Origin: Mucilaginibacter pineti
GTDB lineage: Bacteria; Bacteroidota; Bacteroidia; Sphingobacteriales; Sphingobacteriaceae
Assembly: GCF_900101875.1 (NCBI RefSeq)
Contig: NZ_FNAI01000007.1
Location: 186,001 to 250,000 of the forward strand
Reading direction: 5' to 3'
DNA: 64,000 nt
Shown here piece after piece: positions 8,293 to 17,492 of this stretch (positions are counted from its first letter, which is position 1; every line of letters begins with the position of its first letter). Made by a program: the position numbers and the translations under genes. The notes below the pieces were generated by a model, which made no database searches, had not been told where the DNA came from, and saw nothing but the letters and a program-made list of their open reading frames with translations.

Positions 8293-10413
8293 ATGCCTAA
8301 TCATATTGCAAAAAAAATACTGTTTATCGGCTTGTTTACCTGTAGCCAAAGCCAGATGTATGCGCAAACAAAGGCACATGAGCTATCCCGATACGCTACA
8401 GTCGATCCGTCGTACAATGCGTTGAGTAAAACACCGGGCACAATGAACAAAGCTGGTGCTCCCTGGATTTACGGTTACAGCGAATTGGAAAGCTGGCGTT
8501 TGCAGGTAATGCAAAAAGAAAATAAAGATGCAGCCCTAAAAGTTGGTTATCCCGGAGATTATCATTTAGCCTATAAAAATGTTTCCTTCCGGCTGCAAAA
8601 CAAGAGCGATGCAATAATTAACAGTTTAATATTTTATACCACCGGCGATGTGAAGGTTGTTGTTAACGACCATATGGTTATTTACGATTCCAAAGCGAAA
8701 ACGAGTGTTCATAGCATCGACCTAACAACCGGCATATCGGTTAGAAAACTACAAGTTAACCTGTCCACAACCGGCGAACCAGGATGCTTGCTGATTGAAA
8801 ATGGTCCGTTCAGTACAAGTAACAAGGCATGGGCTTGGCAAGCAGGGAAAGAAGAATGGCAACCTGCATTTCAATATCTACAGTTAAGTAACGGCCGGTT
8901 GCCGCATGAAGGAACTTTACAACAGATACATTTAAACACAGTTTCGCAAGCTGATAAGATAAGCGATTTCGGGAGGGAATTATTGGGATACGTATATGTT
9001 CAATCAACTACCAAGCCCATAATTGGGGTGGGCGAATCTGTAGCGGAGGCCCAGGATACTTCGAAACAAAATTTAGAGCAAACTGCAGAATTGATTGATG
9101 TTGGCTCCGGTAGCTGGCGTTCAAAAGTACCATTAGCATTCAGGTATGTTAAGGTTTTTACGCCGAAGGATGCAGCAGTTAGCTGCGGAGCGTTATATTA
9201 TCCAGCACAATACAAAGGTGCGTTTTCCTGTTCCGATTCACTGCTTACAAAAATCTGGATGAACAGCGCCTATACCCTGCGGCTTTGCATGGACGATTTT
9301 TTGATTGATGGTGTAAAACGCGACCGCCTGCCCTGGGCCGGCGACCTCGCCATGAGCATGCAGGCTAACGCTTTTTCTTTTGCCGATCGTGAACCCGTAC
9401 GGCGCAGTTTATTGGTTTTGGGTCGTGCCGGTATAAAACAAAAAGATATTAATGGCATAGTTGATTACTCACTTTGGTGGATAATTTCCCAGGATATGTA
9501 CCAGCAATACTATGGCGATATGCCCCATTTAAAACGCGAATGGTCGCGGATTAAAGCTGCCCTAAACGTGTTAAATTCCAGGTGCGATTCGCTGGGCTTG
9601 CTAAAAGCAAAGGACACATGGTTGTTTGTTGATTGGGTAGACGCTAATAAAAATACCGCACTGCAAATTTTATGGTGGTGGGCACAAAACAGCGCCGCTA
9701 AACTTGCCAGCCGTATGGGCGATACCAAGACAATGGAGCTGTACAATAAAAAATCGGCCCTGTTAAAAGATCAATTGCTAAAACTGGCCTGGAACAAACA
9801 AAAAGGTGCCTGGATGGACGACCCATATCATCCGCAAAAAATTTCAAGGCATGCCAATATTTTTGCCGTTATCTCCAACATGGCCGATAGATCGCAATAC
9901 AAACAAATAGCCTCAGTTTTAAAAGGCAGCGAGGCCGATAAGGTGGGTACACCCTATATGGCCGGTTTCGAAAACATGGCGCTAAGTCGCTTAGGTAACG
10001 AGGTGCAATCGCTAAACAACGTTAAAAGCTACTGGGGCGGTATGCTTAATAACGGTGCAACCACCTTTTGGGAGGCCTATGATGCCAGCCAAACTGGAAA
10101 CGAAAAGTTAGCATTTTATGATCGCCCTTATGGAAAAAGCTTGTGCCACGCCTGGAGCTCTGGCCCAGCCGCGTTTTTGCCATCAGAAATTTTAGGCGTA
10201 AAGCCCCTTGCCGATGGGTGGAAAATATTTTCCATAGCCCCGCAAACAGGCTCCTTAAAGCAGATAAATGCCACTGTACCCACCCCGCACGGCAACATCC
10301 TGTTTGAAATTATAGCCCAAAAAATGCAGGTACAAATACCCGCCGGTACAAGTGCCCAATGGAAAGGAAAATTATACCCCGGTCCAATCGTTCTAAAAGG
10401 GAATGTTGAATAA
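8293..10413 (+). CDS. Exported GH78-like alpha-L-rhamnosidase (six-hairpin glycosidase)
   Basis: A 706-residue protein with an N-terminal signal peptide ending near QMYAQ (residue 25). The first 300 residues are beta-rich accessory domains. The (alpha/alpha)6 catalytic barrel begins near residue 310. It contains DGVKRDRLPWAGD at 339-351, the counterpart of the GH78 motif DCPxRDERxGWTGD, and GATTFWEAYD, with Glu594 as the likely second catalytic acid. The general-acid Glu of the classical RDER motif is missing, as in a Bacteroidetes variant reading DGxKRDRxxW. Probable substrate: terminal rhamnose or a related sugar on plant or microbial polysaccharide, acting in the periplasm or at the surface. 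The exact specificity is uncertain. Confidence 0.8.
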   Translation: MPNHIAKKILFIGLFTCSQSQMYAQTKAHELSRYATVDPSYNALSKTPGTMNKAGAPWIYGYSELESWRLQVMQKENKDAALKVGYPGDYHLAYKNVSFRLQNKSDAIINSLIFYTTGDVKVVVNDHMVIYDSKAKTSVHSIDLTTGISVRKLQVNLSTTGEPGCLLIENGPFSTSNKAWAWQAGKEEWQPAFQYLQLSNGRLPHEGTLQQIHLNTVSQADKISDFGRELLGYVYVQSTTKPIIGVGESVAEAQDTSKQNLEQTAELIDVGSGSWRSKVPLAFRYVKVFTPKDAAVSCGALYYPAQYKGAFSCSDSLLTKIWMNSAYTLRLCMDDFLIDGVKRDRLPWAGDLAMSMQANAFSFADREPVRRSLLVLGRAGIKQKDINGIVDYSLWWIISQDMYQQYYGDMPHLKREWSRIKAALNVLNSRCDSLGLLKAKDTWLFVDWVDANKNTALQILWWWAQNSAAKLASRMGDTKTMELYNKKSALLKDQLLKLAWNKQKGAWMDDPYHPQKISRHANIFAVISNMADRSQYKQIASVLKGSEADKVGTPYMAGFENMALSRLGNEVQSLNNVKSYWGGMLNNGATTFWEAYDASQTGNEKLAFYDRPYGKSLCHAWSSGPAAFLPSEILGVKPLADGWKIFSIAPQTGSLKQINATVPTPHGNILFEIIAQKMQVQIPAGTSAQWKGKLYPGPIVLKGNVE

Positions 10414-10531
10414 TAATGCGCAATATTCATTCATCAACGTTTCGAACTCCCTTCTCGAGAAGGGGTGCGGGAGATACGAGCGCAAGCGCGGATGTGTTTG
10501 CCCTGTCGGCAGTTTTTTTACTTTTGAATTA
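10414..10531. repeat. Gap with 16-base perfect palindrome
   Basis: CCCTTCTCGAGAAGGG at 10449-10464 is a perfect palindrome. It is followed by a G-rich stretch and a second short pairing GAGCGCAAGCGC. It separates two convergent genes. Similar CCCCTC..GAGGGG palindromes occur at 33655, 33728 and 35571, so it belongs to a dispersed family. Confidence 0.5.
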
Positions 10532-11605
10532 TCACCCCACCAGCCATTTACTCTTGGGTAAATAAGAAAGTATTTTGATGCCGATATAAACCGTGATAAA
10601 AGTACTCAGTGCAATAAGCGGTATTTTGATAGCGGCGGTTTCAAAATACTTGTCGAGTGTTGCGTGCCAGGCATTAAGAACCATAATATGTGCAAGGTAA
10701 ATGCCATAGCTTTTAGCGGCTACGTCAAGCACAAGTTTCATAAGCGGTGCGGATGGGTTTTTAATGGTGACGTTTTTAAATAGCAGAAATACCCCGGCAG
10801 TCATCATGGCTACGTTTATGGTTTCGAAGCCCCAGGTAAGTTCAAGTGTGTTCACATATTTTTCGGTGGGCAGGCGATGTAAAAAGCCAAAAGTGGTAAT
10901 GGCGTACCCTGCAATTATCAGTGCTACACCCAGCACGTAATGCCCCGGGCGGTGCTGCATATGGAAACGTTTAATATAATTTGCCAGTACCACGTAACCT
11001 AAAAAGCCCGAAAAATAATACAGCATGGGTGTGTGGTTCCAAAAAGCCTCGCCCCAAATTTCGGGGAAAACCAAATGGATATACGGCAGCGAAAAAGCAA
11101 TAGCCCACAATGCCAGATAAAACTCCATAACACCCCGACTGGCAGATTGTACCCAAGGCGAGACTATAGGTGCAATAAGGTAAAGTCCCAGCAGCATATA
11201 TACAAACCACAGGTGACCAATCTCTACCCCGTAATTTACCGGGATCTTAAGGATGTTGATTAGGGCGGTCTGCAGATCTATCTGCCCTATAAAGTAGTAG
11301 TAAAAGGCATAAAGTATACACCACAAAATAAAGGGGATAGCCACCCTGCTCATGCGCTTTTTAAAAAACGCCGGTGTATCACTAACCGGGAAAAGGTAAA
11401 ACCCCGAAATCATCACAAACAACGGAACGCAAATCCGGCATAACGAATTGTACCAGCCCACCCAATTAGCATCGGCGGTGTTTAAGGTAAGGCCCATGTT
11501 GCCTATGTAATAAAATTCGCCGGTGTGTATCTGTATCACCATATAACAGGCAATCACTCGTAAAATATCCAAACCGTAGTTGCGTGCAGGCTTAACAGTA
11601 GTCAT
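10532..11605 (-). CDS. Acyltransferase 3 (OafA/YrhL-type) membrane protein
   Basis: A 357-residue integral membrane protein with about ten helices. The N-terminus carries LDILRVIACYMVIQIHTG, which holds the conserved region around the first helix of the acyltransferase 3 family (PF01757), including the His-containing loop. Members O-acylate surface sugars or lipids. The longer frame adds 61 residues without family similarity, so the Met before TTVKPARNYG was chosen as start. It is transcribed alone, convergent with the glycosidase gene. The acceptor molecule cannot be named. Confidence 0.85.
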   Translation of the reverse strand: MTTVKPARNYGLDILRVIACYMVIQIHTGEFYYIGNMGLTLNTADANWVGWYNSLCRICVPLFVMISGFYLFPVSDTPAFFKKRMSRVAIPFILWCILYAFYYYFIGQIDLQTALINILKIPVNYGVEIGHLWFVYMLLGLYLIAPIVSPWVQSASRGVMEFYLALWAIAFSLPYIHLVFPEIWGEAFWNHTPMLYYFSGFLGYVVLANYIKRFHMQHRPGHYVLGVALIIAGYAITTFGFLHRLPTEKYVNTLELTWGFETINVAMMTAGVFLLFKNVTIKNPSAPLMKLVLDVAAKSYGIYLAHIMVLNAWHATLDKYFETAAIKIPLIALSTFITVYIGIKILSYLPKSKWLVG

Positions 11606-11833
11606 TAGGGAGATAAAATTAATGTGGGTTAAGGTATCAAAATTTTTATAAATATGGGCGGTGCCCATAGGCAGGGTAGTTAATTTGTCATCAAAAATAT
11701 AGCTCCTGCATAAATGCCGTACAAATGCCGTATACATGTCGCCATAAAAATTGGTGCATAAAAATACCTTTGTAATGTCAATGAGCAATTGATTTTTAGA
11801 TAAACCAATTCAACCTTAATTATTATCCCATTA

Positions 11834-14074
11834 ATGAAAAAACTACTATTTACTTTGTTATGCCTGCTGACCTTAACTCAACTTCAAGCCCAACAAATTG
11901 CTATTAAAAATGGCGACGAATTTGCCATAACTTTTCATACTACTGAAACCGGTATAAAATTACCAGGCTACGATGCTTATACTTTTCAGTTTAAAATGCT
12001 CGATAGAAATGCTGCCGAATGTAAACTGCAATGCACTTTATTAAAAGTGAAACAATGGCATAAAGGCTATGGGACGCAAATAAATTCAGATAGTATCCGT
12101 AATACCAGTATGAATAATTCGGCAGTATTAATACCTTTTAGCATACTGCAAAAAAACTTCACGGTAATAGTAAGCCCCAAAGGTCGGGTAATAAGGTTGG
12201 AGGGAATTGACGAATTAATAACCCAGGCGGCCCAAGCCTGGCATTTAAAGGCCGAGATTCAACAATATCAAAAAGCCAGTTTAGAGGCATTTCTTTTACC
12301 CACTCTAAAAAGGATGTTCTTTGAACTGCCTGGGCAAAAGATCGCTTACCAATCAAGCTGGGTTAATAACGAAACCAAAGCAGACTATCAAGTAACTGCC
12401 GTAAGAGGAGCATTGTTAGATATTATCACTACAAGCCCAAACGTTGCCGGCGAGGAGTTTTATACCTTTAACACGGTTACCGGCTTGTTGGAGTATGCCC
12501 GCAGTACTTATAGTTTAACCCAAGCCGGGGTTTCCAGGCAGTATAATTATAACCAAAGCATTAGTTATGGGAAAAGCACCGCACCTACAATTGATACTGC
12601 CTGGATAAATATGGCTGTACAATTCAGCCACTGGAGCGATGCTTTTAATACTAAATCAATGCGCGTTGATTCGGCCAAAGCTTTCGGGTATTTTAACGGG
12701 CATGATGCCATATATAAAAATGATGCCCATTATAATGCCGGTAAACTAAGCCTTGTACAACACCTGGAAACAGAGAACGCAGATATGACCTATAGTGACC
12801 TGCTCACCAAAACACCAAATAGGTTTTTGAAAGATAATCCTATTCACCTGTCAAACAAGCTGCAGCAGATGTGGAGTATAAATGCCGATTCTGCTTTCAA
12901 TTTGGTGCGATATCTTAATAAATATCCTGATTTTAATGACTGGCTGCAGCTATATGCCCGTGATTTTATTGATGGCGACAATGCTGTTTCCAAACAATTG
13001 CTTACGCTGCTTAATGCCGATAAGAGTATGAATTTGCAGCCGCAGATCAATGCACTCTCTGTTTGGGTAAATGCCAAAAGTAATATTGATAAGCCGCAGG
13101 TTTTATTAAACAGCTACAATAGTTTCATGCATATGAACGATGTATATATGAAGAGCGGTAACGGTGCCCGCTATGCCCTGCTTATTTATAAAATGCTTGT
13201 CGACGCAAAACAAGATAAGGAAGCAGATAATTTGCTTTTAAAAACAACACAAAACCTGGAGCGCTATGCGGTTGATACCCTTAACGAACTCCGTTTTGCC
13301 GATGAAAATATCCTTTCGTATGCGTATTACTTAAACTACCAGTCTGTAAATAAAACAGATTCCATTAAGGCATTGCAATATCTCGCAAAAGCTGCACAGC
13401 ATTCGTCGGTAAAAAAATACAGGGCTACGCTTTCAAGTTTATCTGATCCTCTTTTTCTGGGATCAAAGAAAAGCTACCGAGAAGAATATATAGATAAGCT
13501 TTTTGCGCATGGCGATAAAGAAACAGCGTTAAAACTATTTGCCGACCACATCAATGCCGATCCGTCGAAACTGCAGGATATGGAAAATATATATCAGGCA
13601 AAGTTTGAGGGGCGCAACTTTAAGGATTTTTTCCGGGGCAGTGTTATGAATGCCTGGCCCGATGCGCCGGATTTTACACTAACAGGCTTAAACGGAGAAA
13701 AACGTACCCTTGCCGATTATAAAGGCAAATGGCTGGTGCTTGATTTTTGGGGAACATGGTGCGCGCCATGCCGAAAAGAAATGCCAAAAGTTAACGAATT
13801 TAACAACGATCTTTTACAAGGCAAATATGCAGGAGTAACGCTATTGGGCATTGCCTGTAACGACAATGCAATTGCAGTAAAAAAATATCTCAATGAAAAT
13901 AATTTCGGCATAACCGTAGCTATGGGCGATAGTAAGATTTCCGGAAATTACCGGATAAAGGAATACCCCAGTAAAATACTGATAGCGCCAAATGGCAAAA
14001 TGATTGAAACCCCGTCGGGATCAGATTGGCAGGATGTTATTAAAATGATGAAGGAGCTATATGGAGCTAATTAG
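11834..14074 (+). CDS. Large exported protein with C-terminal TlpA-like thioredoxin domain
   Basis: A 746-residue protein with a signal peptide (cleavage after TQLQAQ, about residue 20). Residues 20-600 are a long region I do not recognise, rich in TPR-like or helical segments around 380-560. The last 145 residues are an AhpC/TSA-TlpA fold with the redox motif WCAPC (C643, C646) in FWGTWCAPCRKEMP and a cis-proline at about residue 712. Such proteins act as periplasmic thiol-disulfide reductases in Bacteroidetes and are often large. It is probably monocistronic. The partner or substrate is unknown. Confidence 0.85.
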   Translation: MKKLLFTLLCLLTLTQLQAQQIAIKNGDEFAITFHTTETGIKLPGYDAYTFQFKMLDRNAAECKLQCTLLKVKQWHKGYGTQINSDSIRNTSMNNSAVLIPFSILQKNFTVIVSPKGRVIRLEGIDELITQAAQAWHLKAEIQQYQKASLEAFLLPTLKRMFFELPGQKIAYQSSWVNNETKADYQVTAVRGALLDIITTSPNVAGEEFYTFNTVTGLLEYARSTYSLTQAGVSRQYNYNQSISYGKSTAPTIDTAWINMAVQFSHWSDAFNTKSMRVDSAKAFGYFNGHDAIYKNDAHYNAGKLSLVQHLETENADMTYSDLLTKTPNRFLKDNPIHLSNKLQQMWSINADSAFNLVRYLNKYPDFNDWLQLYARDFIDGDNAVSKQLLTLLNADKSMNLQPQINALSVWVNAKSNIDKPQVLLNSYNSFMHMNDVYMKSGNGARYALLIYKMLVDAKQDKEADNLLLKTTQNLERYAVDTLNELRFADENILSYAYYLNYQSVNKTDSIKALQYLAKAAQHSSVKKYRATLSSLSDPLFLGSKKSYREEYIDKLFAHGDKETALKLFADHINADPSKLQDMENIYQAKFEGRNFKDFFRGSVMNAWPDAPDFTLTGLNGEKRTLADYKGKWLVLDFWGTWCAPCRKEMPKVNEFNNDLLQGKYAGVTLLGIACNDNAIAVKKYLNENNFGITVAMGDSKISGNYRIKEYPSKILIAPNGKMIETPSGSDWQDVIKMMKELYGAN

Positions 14075-14182
14075 CTATCAGTTTAACTAACCATTTACCC
14101 GGCGCACATACCTTCTTGCTCCCCCGATAACATAACAATTTGTAAAGGTTGCACTAATATTGTTTTGGGATTTTGCAGGGGT

Positions 14183-15862
14183 ATGAAAAAGCTTATCACC
14201 CTATCCGTTTTATTGATTTTTACAGTCGCCGCGCAGGCACAGCAAGCCGACCTGGTACTTACCGGCGGCAATATTATCACCCTAAAAGAAAAGGGGCACC
14301 GTGCCCAGGCAGTTGCCATAAAAGATGGTCGCATACTGGCTATTGGCAGTAATGCCGATGTTTTAAAGTATGTGGGCAAGGCAACCCGCAAAATTGAATT
14401 GAACGGTAAAACGATAATTCCCGGTTTTAACGATGTGCACCAGCACCCGGCGCCGGTTTATCCCTTCAGCGCCCCTTATGCTGTTTTAAAGCTGGATACA
14501 GTAAGCTCTATGAAAAACCTGTTAACGCTGCTGAGGCTTAAGGCTGCCATTACCCCAAAAGGTATGCTGATCAGAGGGGTAGGTTATAACGAAACCAAAC
14601 TTGGCGGGCAGCCCATTCGAGATAGTTTGGATAAGGCCTCAACAGATCATCCTATCCTTATATCGCATGTGAGCGGTCACCTTTCTGCTGCCAATTCACT
14701 TTTGATGGACCGGAGCGGTATTACCGAAGCTACTAAAGACCCTGACGGTGGTTTGTTTGAACGATACCCCGGTACCAACAAACCCGACGGGATCTGTAAA
14801 GAGTCTGCAGCTGGTGCCCTGCGTAAAGCTAAAAATATACTGTATCCGCCAAACCCTACGCCTGCGCAGGAAATGGAGGGCTTTCGCCTGTATTTTAACC
14901 AGGTTTTGGCAAGCGGCGTTACCAGCGTTGGCGACGCCTGGACAACACCCGAAAAGGTAAAGATCTACCAAAAGCTCACCGCCGAAAAATTTCCTATGAG
15001 GCTTAACCTCATTATAGGTGTTGATTATCTTGACCAGGTACTAAGTGGAAAGATACCCCAGATGCAAACCGATTTCTTAAGAATCTCGACCATAAAGGTT
15101 ATTCACGGTAATTCATTAAGCGGTAAAACGTGCTGGCTGTATGAACCTTATGATATGATAAACCCGCTTACCGGCAAACAGGATTATTACGGTATTCCCC
15201 CGGCACGCAGTCAGGCCGGTTTGGATAGCCTGTTCCTTAAAATACATAGCTTCGGCTGGCAAATTGCCTGCCACTCCAATGGCGACCGCGAAATAGATAT
15301 GGTGATAGCGGCTATTGAAAACGCCCAAAAAGTAAATCCACGCCAGGATGCCCGCCATCGTATTGAACATTGTAGTATCACCAATCAAAACATCCTTGAT
15401 AAGATAAAGCAGGATGGTATAGTGCCCGTTTTTCATTGCTATATGTATGAGCTTGGTGAAAAAATGCTGGTTTATGGTCCCGAGCGACTTAAAATGCTGC
15501 ATCCAACCCAAACCGCGCAACAAATGGGTATTACCTATGCTTTGCATTCTGATGCACCCATCTCTACTTATCCGGCCATGCTGAGGCTGGGCAGTGCCGT
15601 TACCCGCAAAACCAAAGAAGGGGTTGTAATTGGCGCCAACCAATGTATCGATGCCGAAGACGCTATCAAGGCTTATACCTACGGTGGGGCTTATGCCACT
15701 TTTGAAGAAAAAAAGAAAGGATCATTATTACCCGGCCAGTTTGCCGATATGGTTGTGCTTAACGCCGATCCCACAACCATTAACCCCGATGATATCAAGG
15801 ATATAAAAGTAAACACTACGATAGTTGGTGGTAAAATAGTTTATCAAGCTGGTAAAAAGTAA
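14183..15862 (+). CDS. Exported YtcJ-like amidohydrolase (Amidohydro_3 family)
   Basis: A 559-residue metal-dependent hydrolase with a signal peptide ending AAQAQ, which places it in the periplasm. The strand-1 metal motif is DVHQHP (HxH at about 86 and 88). Further ligands lie in ACHSNGD and RHRIEHCS, and the last acid is in HSDAP. The C-terminal beta domain with GQFADMVVLNADP is typical of the superfamily. Members hydrolyse amide or cyclic N-substituted bonds; the substrate is not predictable. The start at MKKLITLS is preferred over a Met 6 codons upstream because it gives a proper signal peptide. A terminator follows. Confidence 0.85.
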   Translation: MKKLITLSVLLIFTVAAQAQQADLVLTGGNIITLKEKGHRAQAVAIKDGRILAIGSNADVLKYVGKATRKIELNGKTIIPGFNDVHQHPAPVYPFSAPYAVLKLDTVSSMKNLLTLLRLKAAITPKGMLIRGVGYNETKLGGQPIRDSLDKASTDHPILISHVSGHLSAANSLLMDRSGITEATKDPDGGLFERYPGTNKPDGICKESAAGALRKAKNILYPPNPTPAQEMEGFRLYFNQVLASGVTSVGDAWTTPEKVKIYQKLTAEKFPMRLNLIIGVDYLDQVLSGKIPQMQTDFLRISTIKVIHGNSLSGKTCWLYEPYDMINPLTGKQDYYGIPPARSQAGLDSLFLKIHSFGWQIACHSNGDREIDMVIAAIENAQKVNPRQDARHRIEHCSITNQNILDKIKQDGIVPVFHCYMYELGEKMLVYGPERLKMLHPTQTAQQMGITYALHSDAPISTYPAMLRLGSAVTRKTKEGVVIGANQCIDAEDAIKAYTYGGAYATFEEKKKGSLLPGQFADMVVLNADPTTINPDDIKDIKVNTTIVGGKIVYQAGKK

Positions 15863-15892
15863 TGACTAATAAATCAATCTAAATTCCTTATG

Positions 15893-15926
15893 AAAGCCCG
15901 GTTTGCAAAAGTTTGCCGGGCTTTTG
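15893..15926 (+). terminator. Terminator after amidohydrolase gene
   Basis: AAAGCCCGG and CCGGGCTTT form a perfect 9-bp stem around a 14-base loop, ending in TTTT. It lies 30 bases after the stop codon. Confidence 0.85.
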
Positions 15927-16079
15927 TATTGTCTGTATTGTCGTTACCTCGACGTTAAAAAAATCTGTACTTCTGCACATCCTTGTGTAAAAACCGTTAT
16001 CTATCCAATTAAATCCCCAAATGTTGCTATCAAATCCCAAAATGGTATTGTAAATTTGCAGCACATCTAAAACAACACT

Positions 16080-17396
16080 GTGACCGGAGAAGGAGATAGT
16101 AAGCCCAAAATCGATTCCTTTGCAGCATTGCGATATAAAGATTTCAGATCTTACATTGGCATGCGCTTTTGTTTCACCTTTGCATACTCTATGCAGGCCG
16201 TGGTTATCGGCTTTTATATTTATCAGCTTACAAAAAGCGCTTTTGCGTTAGGTCTTATTGGTTTGTGCGAAGCTATTCCTGCTATAAGCATTGCGCTATA
16301 CGGCGGTTACATTGCCGATAAATCCGAAAAACGAAAAATGCTACTGCTGATATTCAGCGGTGTAATAATTACCTCGGTAGTAATGTTTACCGTTACGCTG
16401 AAAAGCATGAGCGGGGTTATTCATGCCGGTTGGATAGTGCCGGTTATTTATGTAATGATATTTTGTAATGGTATAGCAAGGGCGTTTTATGGTCCGGCAA
16501 CTTTTACTATTTATGCGCATAGCATCCCCAAGGAGCTTTATCCCAATGGCAGTACCTGGAGCAGCAGTAGCTGGCAGGTAGCATCTATTATCGGACCAGC
16601 CGCCGGTGGACTGATCTATGGTTACTCTGATAAGCTTTTTGGCATTGCCGGTATTACTGCAACGTTTGCCTGTATCATATTTTTCCTGGTGGTATCGCTG
16701 GTGCTTGTTGCGCTGCTGCGTAAATATCCGGCTGTATTTGTACCAAAGGAAAGCATCTGGAAAAGCCTGTCGGAAGGTATCCACTTTGTGTTTCATAACA
16801 AAATGATGATCGGTGCCATGAGCCTTGATCTGTTCTCTGTATTTTTTGGCGGCGCCGTAGCGTTATTGCCCGTATTTGCCAACGAAATATTGAAAGTAGG
16901 TGCCGAAGGCCTGGGTATTATGCGTGCTACCTCATCACTGGGTGCCGTTTTGACTATGTTGGTTATGACCCGTTTTTCGCCAATGGGTAAACCCTGGCGT
17001 AATTTGCTGATAGCGGTTACAGGTTTTGGTCTGTCAATTATTTGCTTTGGCTTATCTAAAAGTTTTTACCTGTCGCTGGTATTTATATTTACCGAAGGCG
17101 CATTTGATAGCATCAGCGTAATTATCCGCGGTACAATTATGCAGCTTTTAACGCCTGATCATATGCGCGGGCGGGTATCGGCTGTAAACCAAATGTTTAT
17201 TGGGTCATCAAATGAAATAGGCGCTTTTGAATCGGGAACGGCTGCCCGTATAATGGGCGCAGTGCCTGCAGTTATATTTGGCGGCAGTATGACTATGCTT
17301 ATTGTTGGTATTACTTATCTTAAAACCAAGAAACTTATACCGTTGTCTTTAAACCAGATACAACCGCCAGCCGCTGAAATTGAGCCGGTTGTGTAA
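16080..17396 (+). CDS. Major facilitator superfamily exporter (EntS/MFS_3-like)
   Basis: A 438-residue protein with 12 predicted membrane helices. The N-terminal FAALRYKDFRSYIGMRF and the loop GGYIADKSEKRKMLL (an A-type MFS motif after helix 2) match the MFS_3 group that includes the enterobactin exporter EntS. These transporters export siderophores, drugs or small metabolites with proton antiport. The chosen start is GTG. A TAAATTTG box (TAnnTTTG) lies upstream near 16051, in agreement with transcription from its own promoter. No siderophore genes are nearby, so the substrate is unknown. Confidence 0.85.
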   Translation: MTGEGDSKPKIDSFAALRYKDFRSYIGMRFCFTFAYSMQAVVIGFYIYQLTKSAFALGLIGLCEAIPAISIALYGGYIADKSEKRKMLLLIFSGVIITSVVMFTVTLKSMSGVIHAGWIVPVIYVMIFCNGIARAFYGPATFTIYAHSIPKELYPNGSTWSSSSWQVASIIGPAAGGLIYGYSDKLFGIAGITATFACIIFFLVVSLVLVALLRKYPAVFVPKESIWKSLSEGIHFVFHNKMMIGAMSLDLFSVFFGGAVALLPVFANEILKVGAEGLGIMRATSSLGAVLTMLVMTRFSPMGKPWRNLLIAVTGFGLSIICFGLSKSFYLSLVFIFTEGAFDSISVIIRGTIMQLLTPDHMRGRVSAVNQMFIGSSNEIGAFESGTAARIMGAVPAVIFGGSMTMLIVGITYLKTKKLIPLSLNQIQPPAAEIEPVV

Positions 17397-17492
17397 CAGA
17401 TAAACTTTTATAGCGTCTTACTGTTGTCAATGAGCCTTATCATCAATAAGGCTTTATTATTTTCAGCTTTAAATTTTTTTAAAAAACCAATT

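Noticed and set aside
15116..15643. 175-codon minus-strand frame in the amidohydrolase gene
   Set aside because: Antisense shadow of a clear coding region.
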